A stretch of DNA of 64,000 nucleotides from Hyalangium versicolor (lineage in GTDB: Bacteria; Myxococcota; Myxococcia; Myxococcales; Myxococcaceae): the NCBI RefSeq assembly GCF_020103695.1, contig NZ_JAHXBF010000019.1, forward strand, positions 226,544 through 290,543, read 5' to 3'. The notes beneath the pieces are model-generated. The model saw only the letters and a program-made list of their open reading frames with translations. It made no database searches and had not been told where the DNA came from. Positions 1 through 9,173 of the stretch are shown in pieces; position 1 is the first letter of the stretch; each line of letters starts with the position of its first letter. A program made the position numbers and the translations under genes.

Positions 1-458
1 ACGTTCCCCCCCACCACGTCCGCCACATAGAGCTGCGGCTGATCCTCCTTCTCCGCGTCCGAGAGGAACGCGAGCTGCCGCCCGTCCGGGCTCCACGCGA
101 GCCCCTCCTCCTCATGGAAGCCCGCCTCCGAGGCCGCCGCGATGCGCACAGGGGGAGCCTCCGGGTGGGCCAGCTCCACCACCTGGATGCGATGCCGGGT
201 AGGACGGGACTCATCCTCGCTCGGCACGGTCTCGATCCAGGCGACGCGCGCCCCGTCCGGAGAGATCTCCACCTCCTTGAACCGCACGACCCGCGCGAGC
301 GCGTCGACGACGTCCGCCACGGCGGGCCGGGCCGGCACCTGGGCTCGGGCCACCACCGTCGCCTCTGAGCGCCGGGGCTCTGCCGCCTTCGGCTGCCCGG
401 CAGCAGGGACCGTCCCCAGCATCAGCACCAGCCCTGCCGCCCATGGTGTCCACCGCAT
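1..458 (-). CDS. S9-type peptidase / PD40 beta-propeller protein, N-terminal part (runs off left edge)
   Basis: Translating the reverse strand from the ATG at 458 gives an open frame to the window edge. It starts MRWTPWAAGLVLML, a signal peptide ending near AAG. An N-terminal beta-propeller follows, with two blade signatures (FKEVEISPDGARVAW and LAWSPDGRQLAFLSDAEK). This layout is typical of prolyl-oligopeptidase (S9) family enzymes, whose alpha/beta-hydrolase domain would lie beyond the edge. A strong ribosome site (GAGGAGG) sits just upstream of the ATG. Exported localisation is inferred from the signal peptide. A TolB-like propeller without a peptidase domain cannot be excluded, because the C-terminus is missing. 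Confidence 0.75.
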   Translation of the reverse strand, partial: MRWTPWAAGLVLMLGTVPAAGQPKAAEPRRSEATVVARAQVPARPAVADVVDALARVVRFKEVEISPDGARVAWIETVPSEDESRPTRHRIQVVELAHPEAPPVRIAAASEAGFHEEEGLAWSPDGRQLAFLSDAEKEDQPQLYVADVVGGN

Positions 459-697
459 CCCAGGCCTCCTCGGGTTCGAGTCCGGCAGCCTACCTGCGAA
501 AACGAGCCCCGAGGTCAAGGCCGGGAAACCAGGGGACCGATCCGCTCACTTGGAGGGGCCTCGTCCAGGCGGCTGGCGCCCTGCGTCGCAAGGGCCGCTG
601 GGCTGCCTTCCCCGCCTTTCACTCTGTGTGATCCAGGTCGATGCACTGAAAACGGTGTTCTTAAGCTAAGTTTCGGGAGTCAGTCGGGAATCCCTCC

Positions 698-2926
698 ATG
701 CCCCTCCACCCATCCCACGCGGATGCCCAGGCGCGAGATACATCCTTGTCACGCCCGACATCCTCTGCCTCCGCGATGACCATGGAGGAGCAGCTGGGAG
801 CCAGCCAACGTCTGCTGCACGCGCTCTCGCAGGTGCATGCCGACTTCATCACCCACGGAGACCACCGGCCCCTCTTCGAGCAACTGCTGGCGCTCATGGT
901 CGAGCTGACGCGCAGCCGGCAGGGCTTCATCGCGGAGGTCCAGCACGCTCCGGGCAGCGAAATGTCCTTCCAGCTCCATGCCGTGTGTGACTGGCCCGAC
1001 GCGGAGCGCCACCTGCCCGCGCTCATGGGCAACTCGGTCTCCACGGGCACCCCCTTGCTGATCTCCGCCTCGGGCGAGGGCCCGGCGAGCGGCTCGCCTC
1101 ACGCGGCCGATCCCCACCCGTTCCTCGGGCTGCCCTTCAAGCTCCAGGGAGAGGTGGTGGGGGTGGTGGGCCTGGGGCTGCGGCCTGGGGACTACGACGC
1201 GTTCTTCCTCACCTTCCTGCAACCGGTGCTCACCACCTGCGGCACCCTCATCCACGCGCGCCGGGAGGCCGAGCGGCGCCTGCGCAACGAGCAGGCGCGC
1301 AAGCAGTTGGAGCAGCAGGTCTCCGAGAGCGCCGAGCAGCTGCGGCTGGCGCTGGACAGCACCGAGAACGGCCTGTGGGACTGGGACGTGCGCACCAACC
1401 AGCTCACGGTCAATTCCCGGTGGTGGACCATGCTGGGCTACGAGCCCACCATGACGGCGTCCATCGACTTCTGGATGCAGCACCTCTGCCCTCCGGAGGA
1501 CGTGGCCGAGATCAACCGGCGGATGACCGACCACATGGAGGGCCGCACCCCCATGTTCGAGCTCGAGCACCGCATGCGGCACAAGGACGGGCACTGGGTC
1601 TGGGTGCTGGGCCGAGCCAAGGTGGTGGCCCGGGACGAGCAGGGCCGCCCGCTGCGCGTGGTGGGGACCAACGACAACGTCACCATGCGCCGACGTGCCC
1701 AGGAGCATCTGCAGTCCTTCATCCAGGCCATCCCGGACATGATCTTCCGGTTGCGCGCGGATGGGACGTGCCTGGGCCTCAAGCCCTCGGCGCTCGAGCC
1801 CACGTTCTTCTCCCCCGACGAGTTCCTCGGAAAGAACTTCTTCAGCATGCCCCTGCCGGAGCACCTGCTGACGAACCTGAAGGCCGCGCTCCAGCGCGTC
1901 ACCCAGGACAGCGCCCTGGAGATCTTCGAGTTCTCCATGGAGATGCCCTTCGGGCTGCACCAGTACGAGGCGCGCGTCGTCCCCACGGGCCCGGACGAGG
2001 GCACGTGCATCGTGCGCAACATCTCCGCGCGCAAGCTCTTGGAGGAGCAGCGGCGGCGCCAGCAGGAGGAGCTGGAGGAGCGGGTGCGCAGCGCCACGCG
2101 GGAGCTCGAATCGCGCCAGGCCCAGCTCATCCAGTCCGAGAAGCTGGCCTCGCTCGGGCAGATGGCGGCCAGCATCGCTCACGAGATCAACAACCCCGTG
2201 GGCTACGTCTCCAGCAACGTCTCCACGCTGGGCGGCTACATCACCGTGCTGCGCCGGCTGCTGGAGCTGTACCTGCGGATGGAGGACTCGCTGGCTCCCG
2301 AAGCCCGGGAAAGCGTCGCGGAGCTGCTGGAGCAGGCCCGGGTGCTGCGCGAGCAGGAGCACCTGGACGAGCTGCTCCAGGACATGGACGACCTGCTGGC
2401 GGACACGAAGGAGGGCACCGTCCGCATCCGCGAGTTCATCCAGGACCTCAAGACGTTCGTGCGCGAGGAGTCCGGCACTTCGCAGCAGGCGGACGTGAAC
2501 AAGCTGCTCCAGGTGACGCTGCGCATGGTGCGGCACGAGCTCAAGCACAAGTGCCAGGTGAGGCTCGACTTCGGACCCATGCCGCTGGTGCGCTGCTTCC
2601 CCACGCAGCTCAACCAGGTGTTCATGAACCTGCTGCTCAACGCCTCGCAGGCCATCGAGCTGCGGGGGGACATCCACATCACCACGCGGCGCGAGGGCAG
2701 CGAGGCGGTGGTGTGGATCCGCGACTCGGGCCGGGGCATGAGCCCGGAGACGCTCGAGCGCCTCTTCACGCCCTTCTTCACCACCAAGCCCGCCGGGCAG
2801 GGAACGGGCCTGGGCCTGTCCATCTGCTACGCCATCATCAGCCGCCACAAGGGCCGCATCCAGGTGGAGAGCGAGCTGGGCAAGGGCACCACCTTCGTGG
2901 TGCGCCTGCCCCTCACCGAGGAGTGA
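698..2926 (+). CDS. GAF-PAS-PAS sensor histidine kinase
   Basis: A cytoplasmic hybrid-less sensor kinase of 742 aa. A GAF-like domain (about residues 30-190) is followed by a coiled linker, a PAS/PAC domain (about 215-325, with the PAC-type HRMRHKDGHWVWVLGR), a second PAS (about 335-450), a coiled coil, HisKA with the H-box SIAHEINNPVGYVS (phospho-acceptor His495) and an HATPase_c domain (N-box NLLLNASQAI, GRGMS and GTGLGLS). No membrane segments are visible. No response regulator is adjacent. It converges on the lanM operon. It is a paralogue of the kinase at 44311-46095, which also sits beside a lanA gene. An internal ATG at 776 is an alternative start. Confidence 0.93.
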   Translation: MPLHPSHADAQARDTSLSRPTSSASAMTMEEQLGASQRLLHALSQVHADFITHGDHRPLFEQLLALMVELTRSRQGFIAEVQHAPGSEMSFQLHAVCDWPDAERHLPALMGNSVSTGTPLLISASGEGPASGSPHAADPHPFLGLPFKLQGEVVGVVGLGLRPGDYDAFFLTFLQPVLTTCGTLIHARREAERRLRNEQARKQLEQQVSESAEQLRLALDSTENGLWDWDVRTNQLTVNSRWWTMLGYEPTMTASIDFWMQHLCPPEDVAEINRRMTDHMEGRTPMFELEHRMRHKDGHWVWVLGRAKVVARDEQGRPLRVVGTNDNVTMRRRAQEHLQSFIQAIPDMIFRLRADGTCLGLKPSALEPTFFSPDEFLGKNFFSMPLPEHLLTNLKAALQRVTQDSALEIFEFSMEMPFGLHQYEARVVPTGPDEGTCIVRNISARKLLEEQRRRQQEELEERVRSATRELESRQAQLIQSEKLASLGQMAASIAHEINNPVGYVSSNVSTLGGYITVLRRLLELYLRMEDSLAPEARESVAELLEQARVLREQEHLDELLQDMDDLLADTKEGTVRIREFIQDLKTFVREESGTSQQADVNKLLQVTLRMVRHELKHKCQVRLDFGPMPLVRCFPTQLNQVFMNLLLNASQAIELRGDIHITTRREGSEAVVWIRDSGRGMSPETLERLFTPFFTTKPAGQGTGLGLSICYAIISRHKGRIQVESELGKGTTFVVRLPLTEE

Positions 2927-2937
2927 GTCCTTCCCTC

Positions 2938-2980
2938 CTCACGCGCGCTTCGCCAGCAGGTCCTCTCGCAGGCGCGTGAG
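2938..2980. terminator. Inverted repeat between convergent genes, possible bidirectional terminator
   Basis: Perfect 9-bp arms CTCACGCGC (2938-2946) and GCGCGTGAG (2972-2980) with a 25-nt loop lie between the kinase stop and the lanM stop. There is no T-tract, so intrinsic termination is uncertain. Confidence 0.35.
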
Positions 2981-3004
2981 CACCGCTCGGATGGATGCAC
3001 CGCG

Positions 3005-6000
3005 TCAGCGGGGCGGCTCCAGGGAGAGGACGCTGGGTACCAGTTCCGGCGCGGAGAGCCGGAGCAGACCGTGGCCGATGCCCGCCAGTCCCATGAGCAT
3101 GCCCGGGCTCTCGCTGCGCCGGGGCAGACCGCAGCGCCAGCCTCCCTCGCGGCCCTCGCGGAGCACGATGGCCGCGTGCCGCAACGCCGCCTGGGTCCAG
3201 CGAGGCTCACTCAGCACCTGCCCCGCCACGTGCAGCACCTCCAGGTTGCCCATGTCTCCGTGGCACAGGCAGTGGTTGCCTCCGAAGCCTCCTCGGAGTG
3301 TCGTTGCGAGCGCCGTCGCGAGTTCCTCGCGGATCTCCGGGCCATCCATGTGCCGGAGCGAGAGCAGCCGCCCAAGCGCGATGCCCGAGGCGCCGTGGCA
3401 CCACATGGCCATCGAGTGGGTGTCCGTGGTGCCTGGGACTCGCAGATCCTTCCAGTTCCCGCGCTCCGGGACGAAGAGCGAGCGTTCGTAGGCGAGTCCC
3501 TGCCGCGCCAGCTCCGCGTAGCGCTTGTCTCCCGTGGCCTCGGCCAGCTCCAGCAGCGCCCAGCAGATGCCTGCCGCGCCGTGAGAGAAGCCCGACAGCG
3601 GCACCTCACTCACCTCTCCCTTCCAGCCGATCGCGCCCTCCGAGATGGGCACCGCGGTAGCCACCAGGCGCTCCCCGCACTTCCGAGCAGCCTCCAGCAG
3701 CCGAGGGTCCCCTGTCTTTCGATACAGCCCAAGCAAGGCCACCGTGAGTCCCGCCGAACCGCTCAGCAGATCCAACCGCACGTCGGTGCCGATGAGCTCT
3801 TCGAGCGCAGGCAGTCCGGCCAGCAGCTCCTCCATCAAGGCCGGCTCGTTCCAGAGCGTGGAAAGGTGGCCGAGCACATAGATGGAGGCGCCGCGTCCGA
3901 CGAATGCCCCGATGCCCGCACTGCCTCTGCTCAAACCCGGCCTGCGCCAGTCCTCTCGCACCGCCTCGAGGGTCGCACGCGCGAGTTTCTCGAAGTCCGC
4001 TCGGCCAGTCCTTCGCGCCAGGTATCCGAAGAAGAGGGCAATACCTCCCAGACCCTCATAGAGATCCATGCCGATGGGCGAGAGGCTCCAGCGCCACTGC
4101 TGCAAGTCCTCCAGGTTCAGGCCGATCCAACACGCATCCCGGCTCCCCCGAATGACCTTGGCCGCGAGCTCCTCACCAATGGTAATCGCCCCGGCCAGGC
4201 ACTCCTCGGGAGTGGCAGCGGGGAGCGATTCCTCCTCGTGCGACGCGGGACTCGTGCGAACGGATTCCCCGCCCTTGTCCAGTGACACCATCGCCTTGCG
4301 GATGAACGACACCTGCAGGGCGCGGTCGCGCTCATCCATCCGCTCGAGCCGCTGGAGGACATCTCCCAGGCTGTCGTGCGTGAAGAAGTCCGGGATGCAC
4401 TCGCCGGTGCTGCTCCACAGGTGGCGCTGACCGGGACGTGCCGTGAAGAAGGGGATGTCTCCCAGACGGAGATCCGCGTGCTCGAATGGGAGGAGCCTGC
4501 GCAGCGAGGGCATCTGCGGCACCTCTGCCCACAAGTGATCGAGCACCTTGTCCCGCTCCAAACCATCGCGGAGGAAATCCGGGTGGTGGCTCTCCTGGAG
4601 CAGCATCCCGTAGCGCTGGGTGGCGCGGGCGATGTACCGGACCTCCACGTCCGCGAAGGTGCGCAGGCGCGGCGCCAGGGCCTCGCGTCGATGGGCCAGC
4701 AAGGAGTAGGTCTCATCGAAGCCTTTCACGAGCTCCTCGGTGAACTCGGCGGGATCCACGGGCGCCTCACCGAGCCGGGGGCGGTTCTTCGAGCCGGCCA
4801 TCACCCCCTGGCGGCGGACCATGCGCATGGTGTCGCTGCCGAACTCCTCCACGGTGGGCATGCGCTGGGGCGTGAGCTGTCCGGCCTCGCCCCCGAGCCC
4901 ACTCATGTCGAGCCCCGCCTTGCCCTCTCGGCCGAAGAGGAAGATGGGCAGCATGCCCACGGAGACAATGGACTGATCCAGCAGTGCCCAGGCCTGGGCG
5001 CGGGCATGATCCCGGGTGTCGGAGGACGCCCGGTGGTGGAAGAGCGCCTCCAGGTCCACCAGGACCGGCGTCTCTCCCGCGGCGATCAGGTTCTCCAGGT
5101 GGAAGTCCACCGCGGACAGCAGGTGCAGCAGCGCCAGGAAGCTGCCCTGCCTCCAGTAGAAGCGCTGGAGCGCCTCGCGCGATTCACAGCCGGTGGACTC
5201 CACGTACTCGACCCAGCCGTAGTTGCCACGGTCCACCACGGTGAGCACACGGTGCGGGTGACGCAGCCCCTCCGCGTTGAGCCACTGCAGCAACTGCTGG
5301 AAGCCGATGTCCACGGCCAGGGACTTCGGCTTGTAGACCAGCTTCAGCCCCGAGCCGAACCGCAGCAGGAAGACGCCTCGGCCTTGGCGGTGCACATCCG
5401 AGATGCCGCCCTGCAGCACCTCGAGCGGGCCCAGCTCGCGGCCGGCGAGGAACGTCCGCTCCAGCAACTCCCGGTCCTCGGCGATGTGTCTCAGGAGCTC
5501 CAGACTGGTCTCCTGCCAGCGCTCCAAGGCGGTGGCCATCAGCCGGGCGAGCACGGGGTACTCCTCCAGCAGCGCGGCACGGACTCGCGCGTCCCGGAGC
5601 CGGACCGTGGAGAAGTGGTGGAATCGCTCCTGGGGCGTGCTGCCAGACAGCTGATCCATCATCCGAGCCACGTTGAGCTCCAGGATGAGGACCCGCGAGG
5701 CCACCTCATGGAGCCGCGAGGCCAGAGCCTGCAACAGGGTGATCTCGACGCTGGAGCCCACGCGGCCTCCACCCGACGGGTGGCTTGTCCGCAACTCCGC
5801 GAGGCCCGCACGAAGCCGGGCCGCTCCGAGCCTCAGAAAGGGGTGGAAAATGCCGGAGAACGGCAGACCGGGCTGTCCAGCGCTAGGAGGCGCGGCGAGC
5901 GTGGCGGGCAGCGGCTCCTCCGCGTACCGGTCCGCGAGCACCTCCTGGAGGACCTGCTCCCACGACTCGCCGAACGAACCCTGGGAGTCATTGTCCGCAT

Positions 6001-6226
6001 GGGCGAGGACCTGGAGGAAACCTCGCTGATCCAATCCCACGCTCCGCAACCGCTCCTCCAGCATCCCCTCATCGACGGACATCACCTGACGCCAGGCACT
6101 TGCACGCCGCTCGGCCTGCCGGAGCAGGTCCTCACTCCCTGGAGGCAGAGCGGCTTTCTCGGCCACGGCTCGCTCGTGGAGGAACGTCGCCTTCTTCCAG
6201 GGGAACGCAGGTGAGAGCGCGGACAT
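3005..6226 (-). CDS. lanM: Class II lanthipeptide synthetase LanM (dehydratase-cyclase)
   Basis: A bifunctional enzyme of 1073 aa, normal for LanM. It dehydrates Ser/Thr in a precursor and then cyclises Cys onto the dehydro residues. The N-terminal DUF4135 dehydratase half shows KLVYKPKS (about residue 295) and DFHLENL (about 372). The LanC half starts near 715 (YEGLGGIALFFGYL) and carries the zinc ligands Cys943 (MWCHG), Cys988 and His989 (LCHGD), so cyclase activity is expected. It lies 51 bp downstream of lanA2 and is the last gene of lanA1-lanA2-lanM. No LanT transporter or C39 peptidase is next to it. Processing and export must therefore come from elsewhere, possibly the ABC exporter at 46.6 kb (inference). 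Confidence 0.95.
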   Translation of the reverse strand: MSALSPAFPWKKATFLHERAVAEKAALPPGSEDLLRQAERRASAWRQVMSVDEGMLEERLRSVGLDQRGFLQVLAHADNDSQGSFGESWEQVLQEVLADRYAEEPLPATLAAPPSAGQPGLPFSGIFHPFLRLGAARLRAGLAELRTSHPSGGGRVGSSVEITLLQALASRLHEVASRVLILELNVARMMDQLSGSTPQERFHHFSTVRLRDARVRAALLEEYPVLARLMATALERWQETSLELLRHIAEDRELLERTFLAGRELGPLEVLQGGISDVHRQGRGVFLLRFGSGLKLVYKPKSLAVDIGFQQLLQWLNAEGLRHPHRVLTVVDRGNYGWVEYVESTGCESREALQRFYWRQGSFLALLHLLSAVDFHLENLIAAGETPVLVDLEALFHHRASSDTRDHARAQAWALLDQSIVSVGMLPIFLFGREGKAGLDMSGLGGEAGQLTPQRMPTVEEFGSDTMRMVRRQGVMAGSKNRPRLGEAPVDPAEFTEELVKGFDETYSLLAHRREALAPRLRTFADVEVRYIARATQRYGMLLQESHHPDFLRDGLERDKVLDHLWAEVPQMPSLRRLLPFEHADLRLGDIPFFTARPGQRHLWSSTGECIPDFFTHDSLGDVLQRLERMDERDRALQVSFIRKAMVSLDKGGESVRTSPASHEEESLPAATPEECLAGAITIGEELAAKVIRGSRDACWIGLNLEDLQQWRWSLSPIGMDLYEGLGGIALFFGYLARRTGRADFEKLARATLEAVREDWRRPGLSRGSAGIGAFVGRGASIYVLGHLSTLWNEPALMEELLAGLPALEELIGTDVRLDLLSGSAGLTVALLGLYRKTGDPRLLEAARKCGERLVATAVPISEGAIGWKGEVSEVPLSGFSHGAAGICWALLELAEATGDKRYAELARQGLAYERSLFVPERGNWKDLRVPGTTDTHSMAMWCHGASGIALGRLLSLRHMDGPEIREELATALATTLRGGFGGNHCLCHGDMGNLEVLHVAGQVLSEPRWTQAALRHAAIVLREGREGGWRCGLPRRSESPGMLMGLAGIGHGLLRLSAPELVPSVLSLEPPR

Positions 6227-6277
6227 GGGGGTCTCGTCGATGAGGGGAGATGCTTCAGCGCGAAGGAGCCGGACGAC

Positions 6278-6526
6278 TCAGAACTCCAGCTCGCGGATGG
6301 GGCACATCACGATGCCGCACGTGGGCCTGTAGGGTCCGACACAGCCCGTGCTGCCGCCCAAATCCTCGCTCACCTTTCCACCGACGATGTCGCGTAGCGC
6401 CCCTTCGTCGAGCTCGGTCATGGGGGCGCCCGAAGGCATGTCGGGGAGAGAATCCCGCTCCTCGGCGGAGAGACGGGCGCGAAACTCCGGGTCCTTCCAG
6501 GCCCGGATGATCAGATCGGTGTTCAT
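6278..6526 (-). CDS. Lanthipeptide precursor LanA2 (mersacidin/lichenicidin-type leader)
   Basis: 82 aa. The ATG at 6526 was chosen over the longer frame because a GGAGG site precedes it and the leader then starts MNTDLIIRAWKDPEFRARLS, as in the class II leader family. The leader ends in a double-glycine site (DIVGG). The core starts KVSEDLGGSTGCVG and contains three Cys, two Ser and two Thr, including the PTCGIVMC stretch. A second GG lies eight residues into the core, so a shorter mature peptide starting STGCVG is possible. It is flanked by lanA1 upstream and lanM downstream, its likely modifying enzyme. Confidence 0.9.
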   Translation of the reverse strand: MNTDLIIRAWKDPEFRARLSAEERDSLPDMPSGAPMTELDEGALRDIVGGKVSEDLGGSTGCVGPYRPTCGIVMCPIRELEF

Positions 6527-6661
6527 CGAATCCTCCAGTGTGAGCCCGCGCTGTCTGTCCGCGGGCACCAGGAATGAGTGGAGGATCCTGGGTTGTGACT
6601 TGGTTCCGGGTGGGTGGCTCTCGCGCCCTGTGAGAGCGCACCCACGTTCGGGGGCCGTCCC

Positions 6662-6955
6662 TCAGAAGCGCGCAACGTTGACCGCTTCTAGCGTGGCGAA
6701 GTCGAGCTGGTTGACGGTGAACTCGCGGGTGGTGGTGGTGAACGTCTTGGTGGCCGTCCACTTCGAGCAGATGCACCCTTCATCGAAATCGAGATAGTAC
6801 CCGGCGCCGCCCACAGCGTCCGCCAGCTCGCTCTCGTCCAGGTCGGTGAAGGCCGGGCCCGCCGGGCAGTCGGGTAGCGCCGAACGCTCCTCGGGGGTGA
6901 GGCTCGCGCGGAACTCGGGGTCCTTCCACGCACGGATGATGGTCTCTCGCTTCAT
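6662..6955 (-). CDS. Lanthipeptide precursor LanA1, Thr-rich core
   Basis: 97 aa. The ATG at 6955 has an AAGGAG site seven bases upstream and gives the conserved leader start MKRETIIRAWKDPEFRASL; the longer frame is rejected. The leader ends at DAVGG. The core of about 47 residues begins AGYYLDFDEGCICSKW and continues with a Thr-rich stretch (TKTFTTTTREFT). Both Cys lie N-terminal to every Ser/Thr of the core, the reverse of the usual lanthionine order. It is the first gene of the lan operon, 135 bp before lanA2. The divergence of its core from that of lanA2 suggests a two-component or two-product system, but this is inference. Confidence 0.9.
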   Translation of the reverse strand: MKRETIIRAWKDPEFRASLTPEERSALPDCPAGPAFTDLDESELADAVGGAGYYLDFDEGCICSKWTATKTFTTTTREFTVNQLDFATLEAVNVARF

Positions 6956-7090
6956 GGCGCTGCTCCTTGCATTTGCCCGGGAGTGGGCACCCAGAAGGAG
7001 TGGGCCGCTGTGAGCTGTGACGAGGAGGCCTGCGGTGAAACGCCCGGATCCCCTCACGACTCGCGCAAGGAGGCACGGGCTGGAGTCTTG

Positions 7091-7846
7091 CTACCGGGAG
7101 TCTCGCTTCGTCATGTCGAAGAGGGCGCGGGCCTGGGGACCCAAGAAGCCGTCAAAGGTAGGCGCGCGCTGGGCAATCTCGAAGTAGGCGTAGGGCCACG
7201 GGCGTGTGCCTCCGCTCTCGAGCGACACAGGGAGGGGCGCTGCGTGCGTGGCCGTCTGCCGCAGGTGCGTCCCCGGCGCGCCTTCGATGTCCGCCTTCAT
7301 GGGCACGCCGGCCTCGCGCATGCGCCGCTGCCACGCCTCCACGTCGTCCACCGCTCCCGTGAAGTGGTTCACCTTGCGCCCGAATGCCAGCAGCCACGCT
7401 CCGTACTGGGACTCCTTCTCCAGTTCCAGCAGCGCGGATTCCTTCGGCGGCGGCGGCGCGGAGAACCAGCTGGCCAACGCGTCGATGGACTCGGGCGGCG
7501 GAGGATCCTCGGGGAGCGTGGAGAGAATCTCCCGGGCTCTCGGCGAGAGTTCCTCGGCCTTCAGCTCGGAGATGAAGACGCGCGGCAGTCCGTCCGGATG
7601 GGACATGTAGATGGCCGCCAGGTGCGTATCCGGGAAGGTGTATTCGCCCGCACGCTTCCACCCCAGGCGCTCGAAGACACGCTCGAACATGGCGATGCCG
7701 CTGCCGGGCCGGGCCAGCGTGCGCAGCGCGACATGGTCATTGCGGAAGCTGCCCCCGGACAACTGCACGAACGTCCGCGCATACGGCACTTCGGCGGCAT
7801 AACGGTCCCACAGCAGATCCAGCAGGCGCATGGCGGCAGAGCTCAT
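7091..7846 (-). CDS. DUF1338 / 2-oxoadipate dioxygenase-decarboxylase-like protein
   Basis: 251 aa matching the DUF1338 fold, whose studied members (HglS type) are Fe(II) enzymes converting 2-oxoadipate to D-2-hydroxyglutarate. The usual metal ligands can be read: His in RNDHVALRT (about residue 37), His in KVNHFTG (about 160) and Glu in YAYFEIAQRAP (about 222). It is shorter than HglS and closer to the compact bacterial/plant form. It is transcribed toward the lan operon with about 135 bp between, so it could be co-transcribed. A link to lanthipeptide maturation is not supported. The substrate is unproven. Confidence 0.8.
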   Translation of the reverse strand: MSSAAMRLLDLLWDRYAAEVPYARTFVQLSGGSFRNDHVALRTLARPGSGIAMFERVFERLGWKRAGEYTFPDTHLAAIYMSHPDGLPRVFISELKAEELSPRAREILSTLPEDPPPPESIDALASWFSAPPPPKESALLELEKESQYGAWLLAFGRKVNHFTGAVDDVEAWQRRMREAGVPMKADIEGAPGTHLRQTATHAAPLPVSLESGGTRPWPYAYFEIAQRAPTFDGFLGPQARALFDMTKRDSR

Positions 7847-7892
7847 GCCCGCGAGTCATAGTCGGCCCGCGCGCCGGAAACGAGCCGCTCGT

Positions 7893-8357
7893 TCACCGCC
7901 GGCGGTAGCGCACCACCGTCACGTCGAACGCCCCCGCCCCCGCCTCGAGCGCCGCGAGCATCAGCTCCAGCGCCCGGGCCTCGTCGAAGCTGCCGCTGCC
8001 CGCCCCGATGATGGGGAACGCCACCGAGTGGAACCCATGCTCCCACGCCCGCGCGAGCGCGTTGGCTACCGAATCCCGGATGGACTGCTCGGACGCGCGC
8101 CAGAGCATGTTGATGCCGGCCACGTGGATGATGCCCCGGTAGGGCAGGCGGCCCGCCGAGGTGACCACCGCCGAGCCCAGAGGCATGGGGCCCACACGTG
8201 CCAACTCCCGGAAGGGTTGATAACCCGCGTGCCGCTTGATGGCTCCGGACACGCCCTGAGGAATCAGCAACCACCAGGGGATGATGTTCCGGTTCCACGC
8301 GTTGACGATGGCGTCCACGCGCTGCTCCAGCAGGTCTCCCTCGACGACGCGCACCAT
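7893..8357 (-). CDS. Macro domain protein (ADP-ribose binding or hydrolysing)
   Basis: A stand-alone macro domain of 154 aa. It shows VDAIVNAWNRN near the start, a Gly-rich loop region (RVGPMPLGSAVVTSAGRLP), the beta strand IIHVAGIN and FPIIGAGSGSFD near the C-terminus, matching the ADP-ribose pocket. Family members bind or remove ADP-ribose from proteins, nucleic acids or acetyl-ADP-ribose; which applies here cannot be told. It lies between DUF1338 (same strand, 46-bp gap) and a divergent SDR gene. Confidence 0.88.
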   Translation of the reverse strand: MVRVVEGDLLEQRVDAIVNAWNRNIIPWWLLIPQGVSGAIKRHAGYQPFRELARVGPMPLGSAVVTSAGRLPYRGIIHVAGINMLWRASEQSIRDSVANALARAWEHGFHSVAFPIIGAGSGSFDEARALELMLAALEAGAGAFDVTVVRYRRR

Positions 8358-8445
8358 CCCTTTCCTCCCGGGCCAACGCTCACTTCCTTATATACAGCTA
8401 CCGAGCCCTGGCGCCCGGCGCCCGCGCGCGTTACCCGTGCACGTC

Positions 8446-9162
8446 ATGACGACGACCAAGGTGGCAGCCGTGTTCGGAGTAGGGCCCGGCCTGGGCGCAG
8501 CGGCGGCAAGGCGCTTCGCGCGGGAAGGCTTCGCGGTGGCGTTGCTCGCTCGGGGCGAAGCCGGGTTGCGAGAGGTGCACACGGACATCACCCGCGACGG
8601 CGGCCGCGCGGCGATGTTCCCGGCGGATGCGGGAGACGCAGGTTCCGTGTCGGCTGCGTTCTCCCGGCTGCGCGCGGAGCTGGGGCCTCCGGAGGTGCTC
8701 GTCTACAACGCGGGCGCCTTCCAGGTGGGCGGCATCCTGGACCTCGACCCCGCGGCCTTCGAGTCCGCGTGGCGGGTGAACTGCCTCGGAGGCTTCCTCT
8801 CCGCGCGCGAGGTACTGCCCGCGATGCTCGAGCGCGGACGCGGCACCCTGCTCTTCACTGGCGCCACCGCCTCGCTGCGAGGCAGCGCGCGCTTCGCGGG
8901 CCTGGCCGTGGGCAAGTTCGGGCTTCGGGCCCTGGCCCAGTCCCTGGCGCGCGAGTTCGGGCCGCGCGGAATCCACGTGGCCCACATCGTCATCGATGGA
9001 CAGATCGACACCCCGCGCGTGCGCGGGATGATGCCGAGCCGGGATGCCTCGACGATGCTCTCTCCGGAGGCCATCGCGGAGACCTACTGGCAGCTGCACC
9101 AGCAGCACCCCTCCACGTGGACGCAGGAGTTGGATCTGCGCCCGGCATCCGAGAAGTTCTGA
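8446..9162 (+). CDS. Atypical SDR-family protein without the catalytic Tyr
   Basis: 238 aa from the ATG at 8446 (MTTTKVAAV); the longer frame upstream is non-coding antisense to the macro gene. A Rossmann nucleotide motif (GVGPGLG) and VYNAG are present. At the usual YxxxK site the sequence reads LAVGKFGLRALAQSLARE, so the catalytic Tyr is absent while the Lys remains. Known relatives with the same FGLRALAQ helix and HVAHIVIDGQIDT also lack it, so this is a subfamily property rather than a mutation here. It probably binds NAD(P), but an oxidoreductase activity is unproven. Confidence 0.85.
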   Translation: MTTTKVAAVFGVGPGLGAAAARRFAREGFAVALLARGEAGLREVHTDITRDGGRAAMFPADAGDAGSVSAAFSRLRAELGPPEVLVYNAGAFQVGGILDLDPAAFESAWRVNCLGGFLSAREVLPAMLERGRGTLLFTGATASLRGSARFAGLAVGKFGLRALAQSLAREFGPRGIHVAHIVIDGQIDTPRVRGMMPSRDASTMLSPEAIAETYWQLHQQHPSTWTQELDLRPASEKF

Positions 9163-9173
9163 CGCGCGCGGAG

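Noticed and set aside
749..2848. Long reverse-strand frame opposite the first histidine kinase
   Set aside because: Antisense of a gene with full kinase motifs; no domain and no ribosome site.
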